Positions 7,310 through 17,159 of a stretch of DNA of 42,306 nucleotides are shown here, piece by piece. The position numbers and the translations under genes were made by a program. Position 1 is the first letter of the stretch. Every line of letters begins with the position of its first letter. The notes under the pieces were generated by a model. That model did not search any database and was not told the origin of the DNA. It worked only from the letters and a program-made list of their open reading frames with translations. Source of the DNA: a virus; the IMG/VR virus record IMGVR_UViG_3300023179_000205, positions 1 through 42,306 of that record; one strand, 5' to 3'.

Positions 7310-9634
7310 TTACGGTGATGGAATCAAGCAATAAATATCATATAAAATACTAACCCCTATTGAAATTACCAACCCACCTAATGGATCAAAATCACCAACA
7401 CAATTAGATTTTATTTGTATCTTATTATTTAATATATCAACAGTGTAACTACCAACATCAGTTATACCTGAAAGAATTTCCTCTAATGTATTTTGCCAAA
7501 TTATATCTTGTGGATAATCATTAAGTGTTGTTGCGGTATAAAAAGTTTCAGTAAAAGCTGATCCATTTATTTCTATTTCACAATTGAATGTTGCGGAACT
7601 TAAATAACAATTAGTTAAACCCGATGTTAAATCAACAAACCCTTCATTTAACATTTCAAAAAACCCTCTTTTATTACCACTCGTGGTTTCGAATTCATTC
7701 TTACATATATTAATAACCTCATATCCACTAATTAATGTTCCAGTACAAATAATTTGAAAGTTATGTATATTAAAACATCCATTACTATCGGTTACAATAA
7801 CACTATAAGTTCCGGCGGTTAATCCTGTAACTGTTGATCCTGTTTGTGAACAACAAACATTATTTGACCATTGATATGTAAATATTGGTTCTCCTTCGTA
7901 AATAATCACTTGAGCAGATCCGTCATTACCGTCTGTGCAGTTTGTTTTGTTAACACTACTTAATAAGGATCCTGTAGTCGCAATTGTAAAACTTTCACTA
8001 GAAATACATCCTGTTGAGTCTGTTACTGTTAGTGTATATGGTCCAGGACTGAGAAAATTAAATGTGGCAGAACTAAAAGGTGATACCTCAGAAAACCCAT
8101 TACTAAGATTATATGTTAATGGACTTGAGTATCCAGAACCTACAAAGATAGTAACCCCACCAGTCGCACTTCCACATGTTGCTCCTGTTGTTGTTGTGGA
8201 TAATGTGAATTTTTGTTCAGAATCTATTGTTAAATTACTACTATAAAAACAGTTTGTACCTGATCCTGAAATAGATAAGACGTAATTATCGTTTGGTAAA
8301 TTATTAAATGTATAAAACTGATCTTGACTAATATTACTATAAATTACACCACTTGTTTGTCCTGACAATGTATAGGTGTAAAATCCACCAAATCCTTGTA
8401 TTTCAACATATAAGTTTGCATTATCTTGGTTACAGTTAGAGTTAGTGATTATAGTATTAACCACATTAAATCCGTTTTGTTGTGATAAAAACCCATTGAG
8501 ATTTATTTCACAAAAATTAGCATCTCTTATGATAATAGGGTAAGACCCTGAACTTAAATTTGTAATTGTTACTGTATCACCTAAAGTGTACCCCACCTGT
8601 CCTGTGGATGCTGAAAAATATAAAGGTCTTGTTCCTCCAGTTATTGAATAGGTTATAGACCCATCTGAAGAAAAACAAGATGGTGTCACAGATGTTGTTA
8701 ACCCAACACCTAAAGGTTGAGCAGCATTAATAATTTCTGATTTTGTGGTACTACACCCTAAACTATCGGTTACTGTACAAGAATAAACGCCAGCAGTCAA
8801 ACCAGTAATTAATTGGCCAGTCTCACCATTAGACCAAAGATATGTAAATGGAGCTACTCCCGTTACTCCGGTTATTGCTAATTTACCTTTATCTATTACA
8901 CAATTAGATGTATCTACTTTCCAAAACCCAAAATCAACTGATGTACTATTATTAATAACAACGTTTTCAGTATTAGCGGTTGTGGACCCATAATCATAAA
9001 TGGTTGCGTAATAAATCCCACTATCTAAATTATAAAATGTGTATGGTAGATTATTTGTAGTTTGTAATTGGTTGAAATTTCCGTCTTTGTATAAAATTAT
9101 ATTATATGGTCCTGAATTTGATGTTGCTGAAACACTCAAAGTACCATTAGTTAATCCACAAGTAGTTCCGGATGTGTTGAATATATTTGCGTAAAAACAA
9201 TTAGATACGGTGACGTTTATATATAGCTCATTATTTTGTAAACCTAAGCTGTCATTTATTCTAAAAACATAAGTACCTCCAGTAAGTCCTGTATATGTGA
9301 ATGGTCCAAAACCAGTTTTAGTCGGTAATCCGCTACCTATAGGTGTTACCGGATCTATAGTATATGGTGGAGTTCCTCCAAATCCATTTATAATTACTGA
9401 CCCAGTAGCTGCTGAACATATTCCCGTAAGTTCAAAATTATAACTTAGTGGTCCTTGGTTACAATTTATGGTGCATGTCGAGCCAGAGTCCAAAATAACA
9501 CCTATCGCACTTCCCGAATATGTTGTATCAACACAAACATCCACTAAACCTGAAGATAGTCCTGTTTGGATCAATCCACAGCAATCGACATAATTATAAT
9601 ACCCACCTATTGTAAAACCACTAATACACGCCAT
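7310..9634 (-). CDS. SprB-repeat-like adhesin, probable tail fibre (774 aa)
   Basis: A 774-residue protein made mainly of tandem SprB/PKD-like beta domains. Clear copies include PFTYLWSNGETGQLITGLTA followed by GVYSCTVTDSLGC (about residues 260-295), and FTYQWSNNVCCSQTGSTVTG followed by LTAGTYSVIVTDSNGC (about 580-620). Weaker copies with PYT, GGTYVFRINDSLG, GPYTLTVTDSTGC and GSYPIIIRDANFC fill most of the rest. SprB repeats are known from the cell-surface gliding adhesin of flavobacteria. The N-terminus (MACISGFTIGGYYNYVDCCG) and the C-terminal 130 residues are outside the repeat pattern and may hold the virion attachment. The start codon overlaps the stop of the 981-residue gene (TAATG). 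A host-binding fibre is likely. Confidence 0.75.
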   Translation of the reverse strand: MACISGFTIGGYYNYVDCCGLIQTGLSSGLVDVCVDTTYSGSAIGVILDSGSTCTINCNQGPLSYNFELTGICSAATGSVIINGFGGTPPYTIDPVTPIGSGLPTKTGFGPFTYTGLTGGTYVFRINDSLGLQNNELYINVTVSNCFYANIFNTSGTTCGLTNGTLSVSATSNSGPYNIILYKDGNFNQLQTTNNLPYTFYNLDSGIYYATIYDYGSTTANTENVVINNSTSVDFGFWKVDTSNCVIDKGKLAITGVTGVAPFTYLWSNGETGQLITGLTAGVYSCTVTDSLGCSTTKSEIINAAQPLGVGLTTSVTPSCFSSDGSITYSITGGTRPLYFSASTGQVGYTLGDTVTITNLSSGSYPIIIRDANFCEINLNGFLSQQNGFNVVNTIITNSNCNQDNANLYVEIQGFGGFYTYTLSGQTSGVIYSNISQDQFYTFNNLPNDNYVLSISGSGTNCFYSSNLTIDSEQKFTLSTTTTGATCGSATGGVTIFVGSGYSSPLTYNLSNGFSEVSPFSSATFNFLSPGPYTLTVTDSTGCISSESFTIATTGSLLSSVNKTNCTDGNDGSAQVIIYEGEPIFTYQWSNNVCCSQTGSTVTGLTAGTYSVIVTDSNGCFNIHNFQIICTGTLISGYEVINICKNEFETTSGNKRGFFEMLNEGFVDLTSGLTNCYLSSATFNCEIEINGSAFTETFYTATTLNDYPQDIIWQNTLEEILSGITDVGSYTVDILNNKIQIKSNCVGDFDPLGGLVISIGVSILYDIYCLIPSP

Positions 9635-12579
9635 TATCCACAGTTAATTTGTACATTTATACCTATATTGAGATATAATTTTTTATTTGTAAAGTCATCA
9701 TAACAAGTACTGTTACTAACTATTAAAGTATTGCCTGAAAAATAGTAATTTAGTCCAAATTGGTATAAAACTGATAATTTATCATCTATAGCAGCCAATA
9801 CCTGACTATTAGATGGTATATCGTTTGATCCGTATCCAACATAAAATGGTTCTTGTACTAAAATAGTATTATCAAGTCTACAATCAACATACCAAGTTGA
9901 AACTATACTACTTAAATCACACTGAGATAATGTAAATCCACTAGTATTAACTATTTTATTAATAGCCGATGGTAATGTTTTAATAAATTCGCCACTTAAT
10001 TTACATCTTAGTGTTTGGTCAATACAATCATAACCAAATAATTGTCCGTTGAATTCGCAAGGCTTACAAGATACAGGTATGATTTGACAACCCCTTTGTC
10101 TTCTCCAAACAAACTTCTGCCTGTGAAAGATAGAGTTTTCATATTTTGCACCAGTTAACCAAAGTGTGGTTGCAGGTACAACCTGTTCTAATAAACGTTG
10201 CCAATGGTCACCTAAACCTAAAGTATAGTCTATCATTTTTTGATAAGTAAATTTATTAGAAGGTATCCCCACAGTTTCTTCGGATTGTAAATATTTCCAA
10301 TAAATTGATTGTAAAGCTGGATAACCGCCGGTTTTTCCATCATTTATGTATTGTCTATTTCTTACATTAATTAAATTATTATAAAATGTTTGAGCAAACT
10401 CAAAAAAAGTTTTTTCTTTTGGTTTAGGGTTAACAAATGTCCAATCTATCGCTCCAGGATATGGGTACGGTGATGTAAGTCCTGAATTTGGTATAGGGTA
10501 ATTATATTTTACGGACATGTCCCAAACATCATAAATAAGTCCTTGTCCAACGTTAACGTTTAACTCTATATTTTTTGAATTTATAACTAATTTATCGTTA
10601 CTTACATTATAATTAACACCATTAAAGTTAGAATTATTTTTTCTTGTTCCTGTTGATGTTGCTGGCCAAGATTTTTGGTTATCAGAAACTTTAGTTATTG
10701 TATAACCTTGATTTGTGAGTGGGAACTTTCTAAACCTATTTAAATAGTCTTGACCAAAACTATTGGGCTTTAGTTTTGTTACTATGTTTGGTTCATTTTG
10801 ATTCAATTGTGAATTTTCTAAATCTACTTCTTCCAAAGATCTGTGTTTTGGTGTTTTTTCAAACCATCCTGATCCTTTTTGAAAGAAATAATCTTGAGTT
10901 GGTTTTGGTGATTTAGGAAATCCTTCATCATCTATACCAAAATCATCTTTTGTTAATAGGTTTGTTTCAATGATTCCATCTGTGGTATAACCATTATAGG
11001 TTACTCCTTGAATTGAAAATGTGTTTGTTGGGTCTAAGACCGGTGTCTCAACATAAAAGGTCCCTCCTGTTAATTTAGCATAATCTTCTTTAAAGTCTTC
11101 TATATTTATTTTAGTATCAGCTAAATAAATTATTTCGTTAAATTCGGTTAACGCTTCAGGTGCACCGATAAACCTCATAATATATTCTAACGATTGTCTT
11201 GTTCCCTTCGTTTTAAACATATATGCCGCGTTCAATATCACATTCCTATAATATTGGTAGTTCAATTCTTGTGGAGTGCTGTCTTGTGATTGTCCGTCAA
11301 AAATTTTTGTAGTTGGTACTTTAAATAAAGAATTAAGTAAGTCCTCGTTATTGATTGGTGATATGTTTGTGTTTAAACCTAGTGTTTGAGCTAAATTTGT
11401 AAGTAAAGCAGAAGGAATATCATTTTTAACTTTATAATTTACAGAGTTTATAAACGCTAATGAATCAATAAATTTCTTAACCTCATCAAAACTTCTACCA
11501 TAAATTTGTAAAAGTTTTTCCATTTTTTTATCTTGTGTATCAAATTCTTTGAAAGATCCTGTAATTAGAAATCTAGAAATTAAATTAGTTTTAAATTCGT
11601 CTAGGTTTTCACTTATGCGATTTAAACTTTCCAAATATTGATCAAACTTACTTGTTCTTATATCTAAATTCCATAGACCGTCTATCGCCCAAGTTAACCT
11701 TTGTGTTTTACTTACATAGTCACCATCACTATCATATTCAGGATATGTGAAAGTGGAAGTATATTTAGGCGCACTTTCGGTATTCAAAAGGAACCTTTCA
11801 ACTTCATCAAAATCATTTTTTAATATTTCTTGTGTTTTTGTTTTATTTGGTTTAATAATAATTGTTTTTGTTGAAGATGTTAAACCAGAAAATGGGTTAC
11901 CTTTAACAATAATATATAAAGTTCCTTGCCCTAATTTTGTTGTTGGTTCTAACTCTAAAATATTATACTCATTGTCAAAATTTTCCACATATATTGAATA
12001 ATTTAGAAATCCATTTGTTAAGTCCCTATATTGTGAAACTTTCATGGGTCTAACTTCTAAATTTCTGCCAGCATTTATTGTATAATCTATTTCAAATGGG
12101 TTTCTTGCTAACGAACAATCTATTTCAAGTTCTGTTTCATCTTCTATTGAATTATATAAAATGTTAGTAGCAGTGAGACCTGTACTCAATGTTAGTGTCG
12201 TTGATACAACTTCCAATGCCGCAGGAAAATAATTTATTATTTTTGTTATAGATGCTGAGATTCTTTTTTGAAGTGATCCGTATAACGCAAAACTAGTGAT
12301 CTGTGAAATATCAAAATTAGGGTATACTTGAAAATTTTTTTGAATTAATTTTTTTGTTTCAAGAATATTTGTTATTTCTAAATTTTCTAAATTAAATTTT
12401 TTAGAAAAAACTCCTTGGTCAAATTGTCTATTTACCTTTTCATAAATGGCATTTGTAAAATCAAAAGTACCTAATGTAAGTCCTCCACCTGTAGTTTGTT
12501 GTACTCCTACAATATTTGAGAAAGCTGTATCACTACCTACTGGTGGTGCTGGTGGGAATTGAAATTTCTTTTTAGCCAT
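9634..12579 (-). CDS. Large baseplate protein with tail protein I-like region (981 aa)
   Basis: A 981-residue structural protein. Around residues 390-480 it resembles phage tail protein I: a helical stretch with SFDEVKKFIDSLAFINSV, SALLTNLAQTLGLN, then AAYMFKTKGTRQSLEYIMRF, where KTKGT is the family landmark. In P2-like phages that protein links the baseplate wedge to the tail fibres. The N-terminal part is beta-rich and starts with a Lys/Pro-rich MAKKKFQFPPAPPVG. The C-terminal part has a cysteine-rich patch (GCQIIPVSCKPCEF, YDCIDQTLRC). It is flanked by overlapping start and stop codons on both sides (12579 and 9634), and the adhesin gene follows directly, consistent with a fibre-docking role. 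The role is inferred from a short motif region and from position. Confidence 0.6.
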   Translation of the reverse strand: MAKKKFQFPPAPPVGSDTAFSNIVGVQQTTGGGLTLGTFDFTNAIYEKVNRQFDQGVFSKKFNLENLEITNILETKKLIQKNFQVYPNFDISQITSFALYGSLQKRISASITKIINYFPAALEVVSTTLTLSTGLTATNILYNSIEDETELEIDCSLARNPFEIDYTINAGRNLEVRPMKVSQYRDLTNGFLNYSIYVENFDNEYNILELEPTTKLGQGTLYIIVKGNPFSGLTSSTKTIIIKPNKTKTQEILKNDFDEVERFLLNTESAPKYTSTFTYPEYDSDGDYVSKTQRLTWAIDGLWNLDIRTSKFDQYLESLNRISENLDEFKTNLISRFLITGSFKEFDTQDKKMEKLLQIYGRSFDEVKKFIDSLAFINSVNYKVKNDIPSALLTNLAQTLGLNTNISPINNEDLLNSLFKVPTTKIFDGQSQDSTPQELNYQYYRNVILNAAYMFKTKGTRQSLEYIMRFIGAPEALTEFNEIIYLADTKINIEDFKEDYAKLTGGTFYVETPVLDPTNTFSIQGVTYNGYTTDGIIETNLLTKDDFGIDDEGFPKSPKPTQDYFFQKGSGWFEKTPKHRSLEEVDLENSQLNQNEPNIVTKLKPNSFGQDYLNRFRKFPLTNQGYTITKVSDNQKSWPATSTGTRKNNSNFNGVNYNVSNDKLVINSKNIELNVNVGQGLIYDVWDMSVKYNYPIPNSGLTSPYPYPGAIDWTFVNPKPKEKTFFEFAQTFYNNLINVRNRQYINDGKTGGYPALQSIYWKYLQSEETVGIPSNKFTYQKMIDYTLGLGDHWQRLLEQVVPATTLWLTGAKYENSIFHRQKFVWRRQRGCQIIPVSCKPCEFNGQLFGYDCIDQTLRCKLSGEFIKTLPSAINKIVNTSGFTLSQCDLSSIVSTWYVDCRLDNTILVQEPFYVGYGSNDIPSNSQVLAAIDDKLSVLYQFGLNYYFSGNTLIVSNSTCYDDFTNKKLYLNIGINVQINCG

Positions 12580-13487
12580 TAAGTAATAATATTTGTAAAG
12601 TTTTTACTAAAATCAATGTTATCTCCTCTATCTTGTCTAACCTCAAACAACAATTCATTAAAGTTATCCCTAATTTCAAATAAGTTATATTGTTTGTAAA
12701 TATTACCTGAAGTGTCATAAAGAGTATATATTCCATCTTCAATAGATTTAGTTTGATTACCATAAAGAGCAATTGCCAATGTATCTATATCATACTCCGC
12801 CATCTGTATATCTATGGTAATTGGATTAAAAAATGTGTTAGTTACGATAATATTTTGGTTTGGTTGACCAATAAATGGTGTTGCTGTTGGTTTGTTAGAA
12901 GGTGATGAAGTAGGGGATAGTGTTAAAAACAACAAATCGGTTGGGTTATCTACGTATCTATACCTAATGGCCTTTTGTGAAGTATTAGATTGGTCACTAA
13001 TAACTGGTTCACAATAAAAAGATGATGTTACAATTCTATAAAAGTTTGTTATTTTTGTTCCATCAGAGTTTAAGTATTCTATTCTAAAACCGACTAATCC
13101 TTGATTAACAAATTTGTTTCTATATTGTGATGGGACTTGGTTTATGTCAATTACTAAACCTTTAACATTTGGTAGTGCAGATAAAACTCCACAATCTAAA
13201 ATGGTTGTTCTTATTTCTGCTGGTCTTATCATTAAGGTATATATACCCTTTCTATTAAATTCTGTGACGGGTAATTTTAAATTGTATAATCCTCCTAAAA
13301 TTTCAACGTCAGCATTACCTCCCGTATTTGAATTATGAAAATAGGGTGTTAATATATTTGCTGAAGTTAATTTTTTTAAGGTAAAATTATCTGTTACGTC
13401 CCTTGATTCTGTGAAATGTAAATATATATCAACATCTTCAGGTGATACATCCGCAGGTCTAACAATACCATATGTTCCTAATGCCAT
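12579..13487 (-). CDS. Structural protein of unknown function (302 aa), baseplate operon
   Basis: A 302-residue protein I do not recognise by family. It is beta-rich, with blocks such as GTYGIVRPADVSPEDVDIYL at the N-terminus, NRKGIYTLMIRP, and a Ser/Pro/Thr-rich linker SPTSSPSNKPTATP near residue 200. The C-terminus (ELLFEVRQDRGDNIDFSKNF) is helical. There is no signal peptide or membrane segment. Its stop overlaps the start of the 981-residue gene. An ATAAATA element (plus-strand reading, 13499-13505) precedes it, so it may begin a transcript covering 302, 981, 774 and the small paralogue. A role next to the tail protein I-like protein in the baseplate periphery is inferred from this coupling. 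Confidence 0.6.
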   Translation of the reverse strand: MALGTYGIVRPADVSPEDVDIYLHFTESRDVTDNFTLKKLTSANILTPYFHNSNTGGNADVEILGGLYNLKLPVTEFNRKGIYTLMIRPAEIRTTILDCGVLSALPNVKGLVIDINQVPSQYRNKFVNQGLVGFRIEYLNSDGTKITNFYRIVTSSFYCEPVISDQSNTSQKAIRYRYVDNPTDLLFLTLSPTSSPSNKPTATPFIGQPNQNIIVTNTFFNPITIDIQMAEYDIDTLAIALYGNQTKSIEDGIYTLYDTSGNIYKQYNLFEIRDNFNELLFEVRQDRGDNIDFSKNFTNIIT

Positions 13488-13520
13488 TTTTTTATTTTAT
13501 AAATAGTTTATCTACCTTTT

Positions 13521-14609
13521 TTAAACAGTGTTAATTTTATAATAGTTATATCCGTATCTTGTAAGATCACCTATATTATCAATTTCACCTAATCTTTGTA
13601 AAGGTTCAAATGCGGTATATTTACCTCTTTCTACAAAAATATTTGATTGTATTTCTGGATCTGAGACAAAATCCAATAATCTTTCATTTTTAGTAATTGC
13701 AGAAATAACAATATTATCTTGCGTGAAACCAGAACTTTCGGCGATATATAATGTTTTTCCATTGGTTAAATCATAATATTTTATTCCATTAATTGTATAT
13801 TCAATGTAATCACTTGTTATATCGTCAACTTGCCCATATAGTTGTCCATTTTTAATAAATTGGTAACCTACAGTGTATTGTGTAGGCCCGTAACGTTTTA
13901 AATTAATTAATTTAGAATTTGTATATCCGCTAACCTGAAATGGTACTGTAGTGTATGTGCTTGATATTTGTGATATTAAATTATTCTGAGAGTCTCCAGT
14001 AAAAATAAAATCATACGATGTTGGTATTCCTGACCAACTACCCGATTGTGGTATAAATGTTACTGTCCCTTCTAAATTAGATATAGTGACACCTGTTGAT
14101 GGTAAAAATATTTGTTTTTGAATTACGGTTGTCCCCCATGTGTTGATTCCTGAAAAAGAAATAGTATAAACTTCAGGCGTGTTAGGATATATATGTGAAA
14201 TTGGTTGATTTGTTATTTGTGTAATCGGTGATAAATCTCCCCAATCAACAAAAAAGTTAGTAAATGTTAAATAAGATATTGTTAAATCGCCAGATGTGTT
14301 ATAAACAAAAATATTATAAGGGTTTTGTGTGTCAGCAGAATAAAGAAAATTAGTTATTACATCTTTTTGTAGTAAATCACCATCAAACTCAGAGTAAATA
14401 CCAATATCATTCAATGTTTGCGTAAACATTATTGGTATTGTAAGCCCTGTTAATAATGATTGACCATTTGTTCCTCCACTTAAAACTTGTGAAAAACCAG
14501 AATAAATACCAAAAATATCTAAACCACTATCACCACTAAAAGACTCTGTGAATATATCGCGATTTAAGTTTTCAGGTGAAACTACTATACTATATCTTAT
14601 CTCATTCAT
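13521..14609 (-). CDS. Structural protein with PKD-like domain (362 aa)
   Basis: A 362-residue protein with a PKD-like beta domain around residues 110-165: FFVDWGDLSPIT carries the DWGD turn (122-125) and SHIYPNTPEVYTISFSG the later strand. Phage and cell-surface proteins use such domains as spacers or for binding. The C-terminus, IFVERGKYTAFEPLQRLGEI followed by DNIGDLTRYGYNYYKI, is distinct and looks like a conserved docking tail. The start codon overlaps the stop of the 279-residue gene at 14609, and the gene ends a run of overlapping frames. No enzyme motif is visible. Likely part of the outer baseplate or fibre base. Confidence 0.6.
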   Translation of the reverse strand: MNEIRYSIVVSPENLNRDIFTESFSGDSGLDIFGIYSGFSQVLSGGTNGQSLLTGLTIPIMFTQTLNDIGIYSEFDGDLLQKDVITNFLYSADTQNPYNIFVYNTSGDLTISYLTFTNFFVDWGDLSPITQITNQPISHIYPNTPEVYTISFSGINTWGTTVIQKQIFLPSTGVTISNLEGTVTFIPQSGSWSGIPTSYDFIFTGDSQNNLISQISSTYTTVPFQVSGYTNSKLINLKRYGPTQYTVGYQFIKNGQLYGQVDDITSDYIEYTINGIKYYDLTNGKTLYIAESSGFTQDNIVISAITKNERLLDFVSDPEIQSNIFVERGKYTAFEPLQRLGEIDNIGDLTRYGYNYYKINTV

Positions 14610-15448
14610 TATGGGTTAACATATTCATACCATTTTATCGGATTACTCACATTACCAACCCTTAGTAATGATGGTGGTTGATTTGTTTGTGGTAATTCTT
14701 TATATATTTCATATTCATAATTATTGTAATCCAAGACCACTTTATAATAAAAATACTGACTTTTATCAAAATTGAACTTATCGTTTCCATTAAATATTGA
14801 CTGTGGTTCGTTCATCATTCTTATAAATTGTCCTGTTTTACCATTAAAAAATTTTGCAGTCATGTAAAATTCATTAATATTAATATAATCTCTTTCTTTC
14901 AACCAATATATGAAAAAACCTTCTTTATCGGCACCAATATAATCTAACACAAATGATGGTTTATTAATTTGTACCTGTGTAGGTCCAATTGTTCCTGTTG
15001 TTTTAAGACCTTGTTGTGTTGGAATTATAATGCTGAGGTATAATCTTTGGTTTTCATTTGTTTTTGTATCATACAAATCTAATTTAAAAAAACTATTTTT
15101 AAATGAATTAGAAAAATAGTATACTTCATTATCTAAAAATCCGGTATTATTATATGTGTCGGACCAGTCTGTTGAGTTTGCATTTAAAATATTAATATTT
15201 GTATCGAAAAAAGAAAATACATAATTAAGATCTGTTTTATCTGGTTGTATTTGATATGGTGCGTTTGCAAATTTAGTTGTTTCAAAATCATCAATACCAT
15301 TAATTATGTCTTTTAGAATTTCTTTTTCGTATTCAACAATACCATCTTCTCTTCCTTCATTATCAAATGTTATATTAATGGGAATATTTATCGACTTATC
15401 ATTTGGTGAAAAGGAGTATCTAAAATAATTGTTATTCACAGTCGTCAT
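14609..15448 (-). CDS. Structural protein of unknown function (279 aa)
   Basis: A 279-residue protein, beta-rich and aromatic-rich, that I do not recognise. Visible features are an N-terminal stretch NNNYFRYSFSPNDKSINIPI, a middle segment FFIYWLKERDYININEFYMT and a C-terminal YYKVVLDYNNYEYEIYKELP. It lacks cysteines, a signal peptide and membrane segments. It overlaps the 575-residue gene by 17 bases and shares its stop region with the start of the 362-residue gene, so it belongs to the same coupled set of tail genes. Structural function is inferred only from that context. Confidence 0.6.
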   Translation of the reverse strand: MTTVNNNYFRYSFSPNDKSINIPINITFDNEGREDGIVEYEKEILKDIINGIDDFETTKFANAPYQIQPDKTDLNYVFSFFDTNINILNANSTDWSDTYNNTGFLDNEVYYFSNSFKNSFFKLDLYDTKTNENQRLYLSIIIPTQQGLKTTGTIGPTQVQINKPSFVLDYIGADKEGFFIYWLKERDYININEFYMTAKFFNGKTGQFIRMMNEPQSIFNGNDKFNFDKSQYFYYKVVLDYNNYEYEIYKELPQTNQPPSLLRVGNVSNPIKWYEYVNP

Positions 15449-17159
15449 TTGTTATTCTATTTATCAACAATGACTGAACGTTATTGTCTCTTTGTATCGG
15501 GTATTGTAAAAATAATATATTAGAAAAGGGATAATGGTTCCCATTTAAAAATGGATAATCAACACCTATCCCGTCATTATCAACAAAACCATAACTATAA
15601 AGGTCTCTCCAAAACCAAGAATCATTAAATTCACTATACCAAGCATAACCAGGTATATTATCTATTAGATCTTTAGTTCCATTTTCTATATAATCACTGA
15701 ATGATCTGAGTTTTATTGGGTTATGTGGTGAATATAAATAACCTGAAGGTAAACTACTAGATGATGAATTAGAAAAATAAAGATCATTAAAAGAATATTT
15801 ATGATACATTTTAGATAAAATATATTCTTCTTGTTCGATGTCATTATATTCACAAAAGTCTCCTTTTATTATATCACCTTCATTTAAAAATTCATTATAA
15901 TTAAATGTTTGTCCATTTGCAATATAAGAACCTGATGGTATATTATCTTTATTCACTACTGAGTTTTTATCCCACCAATTATCAATACTATTTTTTAAAA
16001 AATTAAATTCCCAACCAATCTCAAGTCCTGTTAATTGACTATTTTGGTTTAAATACGGTCTATTGAACCATCCCATATACCCTCTTTGTATTAAACTAAT
16101 AAAAACTTCAGTTACTGGTTTCCCATTATTATCCGTCAACCCATCAATAGAAAGATCTGAGTCGAATGTGAATGAATATGTCTGTGTGTCGTCTTTTATC
16201 GATGTCCTTTCTGTTTGATTAGGTGTTAGTTGGGTATATTCAACTTTCCTTTTAACAAAAAATGGATTTTTTTCGAACCCAGCCTTTGATATATTACAAT
16301 CTTTAGGTGTTTTTAAAATCTTATGTAGTCTTATGTAATATCTTGATTTTGTTTCTGCTGAATTTATTATGTTTGAAATTCTTTTAAAAGTACCAAACGT
16401 ACCTGTTTGTATATCTGAAGGATTGAACTTAAGATTGTAAATTGAAAAAACATTAAGTTCTGATTTGTACGCACCATCGCCTATTGAATAAACCGGAAAA
16501 ACTGTTTTTCCGTTGATTGGAGTGGATAATTCTACGTACTGACCTACCTCTAAATTATGTTTTGTTGCACAATAAAAATAAACCAGATTTTTCCCATTAA
16601 ATGTTCCACTTTCTATAACATATGGTATACCATCACCACATAAAAAGCCATTATTTGTTACACCAAACTGTTCATTGGTATAGGACATTGTCTGTGCGGT
16701 AGTACTAGAAAAAGGATATGTTAAATAAAAAGACCAATTATAAGTTGATGCACTTTTATTGACAAATGTAATATGATTAGGTATACCTTCATTTCGACTT
16801 ACAGTAAATTCTCTAAACTGCGGGTAACCTTCCCAAGCAAAGTTAGGGTTCCCTATAGAAGCAATCGCATTAGAAATTGGGTTAGTGTAATAAAGTATGT
16901 TTTTATATGGATTATATGATGTTTTTCCTGTGACTGTATTATTTATAACATTTGTTATCTTACCCGCAATTCTAAATTTATCACTACTCTGTCTTTCATT
17001 GTCAAACACAACTTCTTGATCTACTAAAATAGTTCTATCGCCCTCAACATATTGTCTTATATCTGATAAAAGTGGAGGTTGTATCCAAACACTTTTGTTT
17101 GAATTAGACGCATATCTTAATGATCCTAATACTATTCTTATTTCGCTAGGGTTACTCAT
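15432..17159 (-). CDS. Structural protein of unknown function (575 aa)
   Basis: A 575-residue protein with many Tyr, Phe, Asn and Trp residues, suggesting a large extracellular-type beta fold. Recognisable stretches are SEIRIVLGSLRYASNSNKSV at the N-terminus, a Ser-rich loop SNSSSSSLPSGY near residue 465, and the helical IEQEEYILSKMYHKYSFN before it. No catalytic motif is seen. Its start overlaps the end of the 1645-residue gene by eight bases and its end overlaps the next gene by 17, so the four genes 1645, 575, 279 and 362 form one tightly coupled group. I infer a baseplate or fibre-base subunit. Confidence 0.6.
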   Translation of the reverse strand: MSNPSEIRIVLGSLRYASNSNKSVWIQPPLLSDIRQYVEGDRTILVDQEVVFDNERQSSDKFRIAGKITNVINNTVTGKTSYNPYKNILYYTNPISNAIASIGNPNFAWEGYPQFREFTVSRNEGIPNHITFVNKSASTYNWSFYLTYPFSSTTAQTMSYTNEQFGVTNNGFLCGDGIPYVIESGTFNGKNLVYFYCATKHNLEVGQYVELSTPINGKTVFPVYSIGDGAYKSELNVFSIYNLKFNPSDIQTGTFGTFKRISNIINSAETKSRYYIRLHKILKTPKDCNISKAGFEKNPFFVKRKVEYTQLTPNQTERTSIKDDTQTYSFTFDSDLSIDGLTDNNGKPVTEVFISLIQRGYMGWFNRPYLNQNSQLTGLEIGWEFNFLKNSIDNWWDKNSVVNKDNIPSGSYIANGQTFNYNEFLNEGDIIKGDFCEYNDIEQEEYILSKMYHKYSFNDLYFSNSSSSSLPSGYLYSPHNPIKLRSFSDYIENGTKDLIDNIPGYAWYSEFNDSWFWRDLYSYGFVDNDGIGVDYPFLNGNHYPFSNILFLQYPIQRDNNVQSLLINRITNDDCE

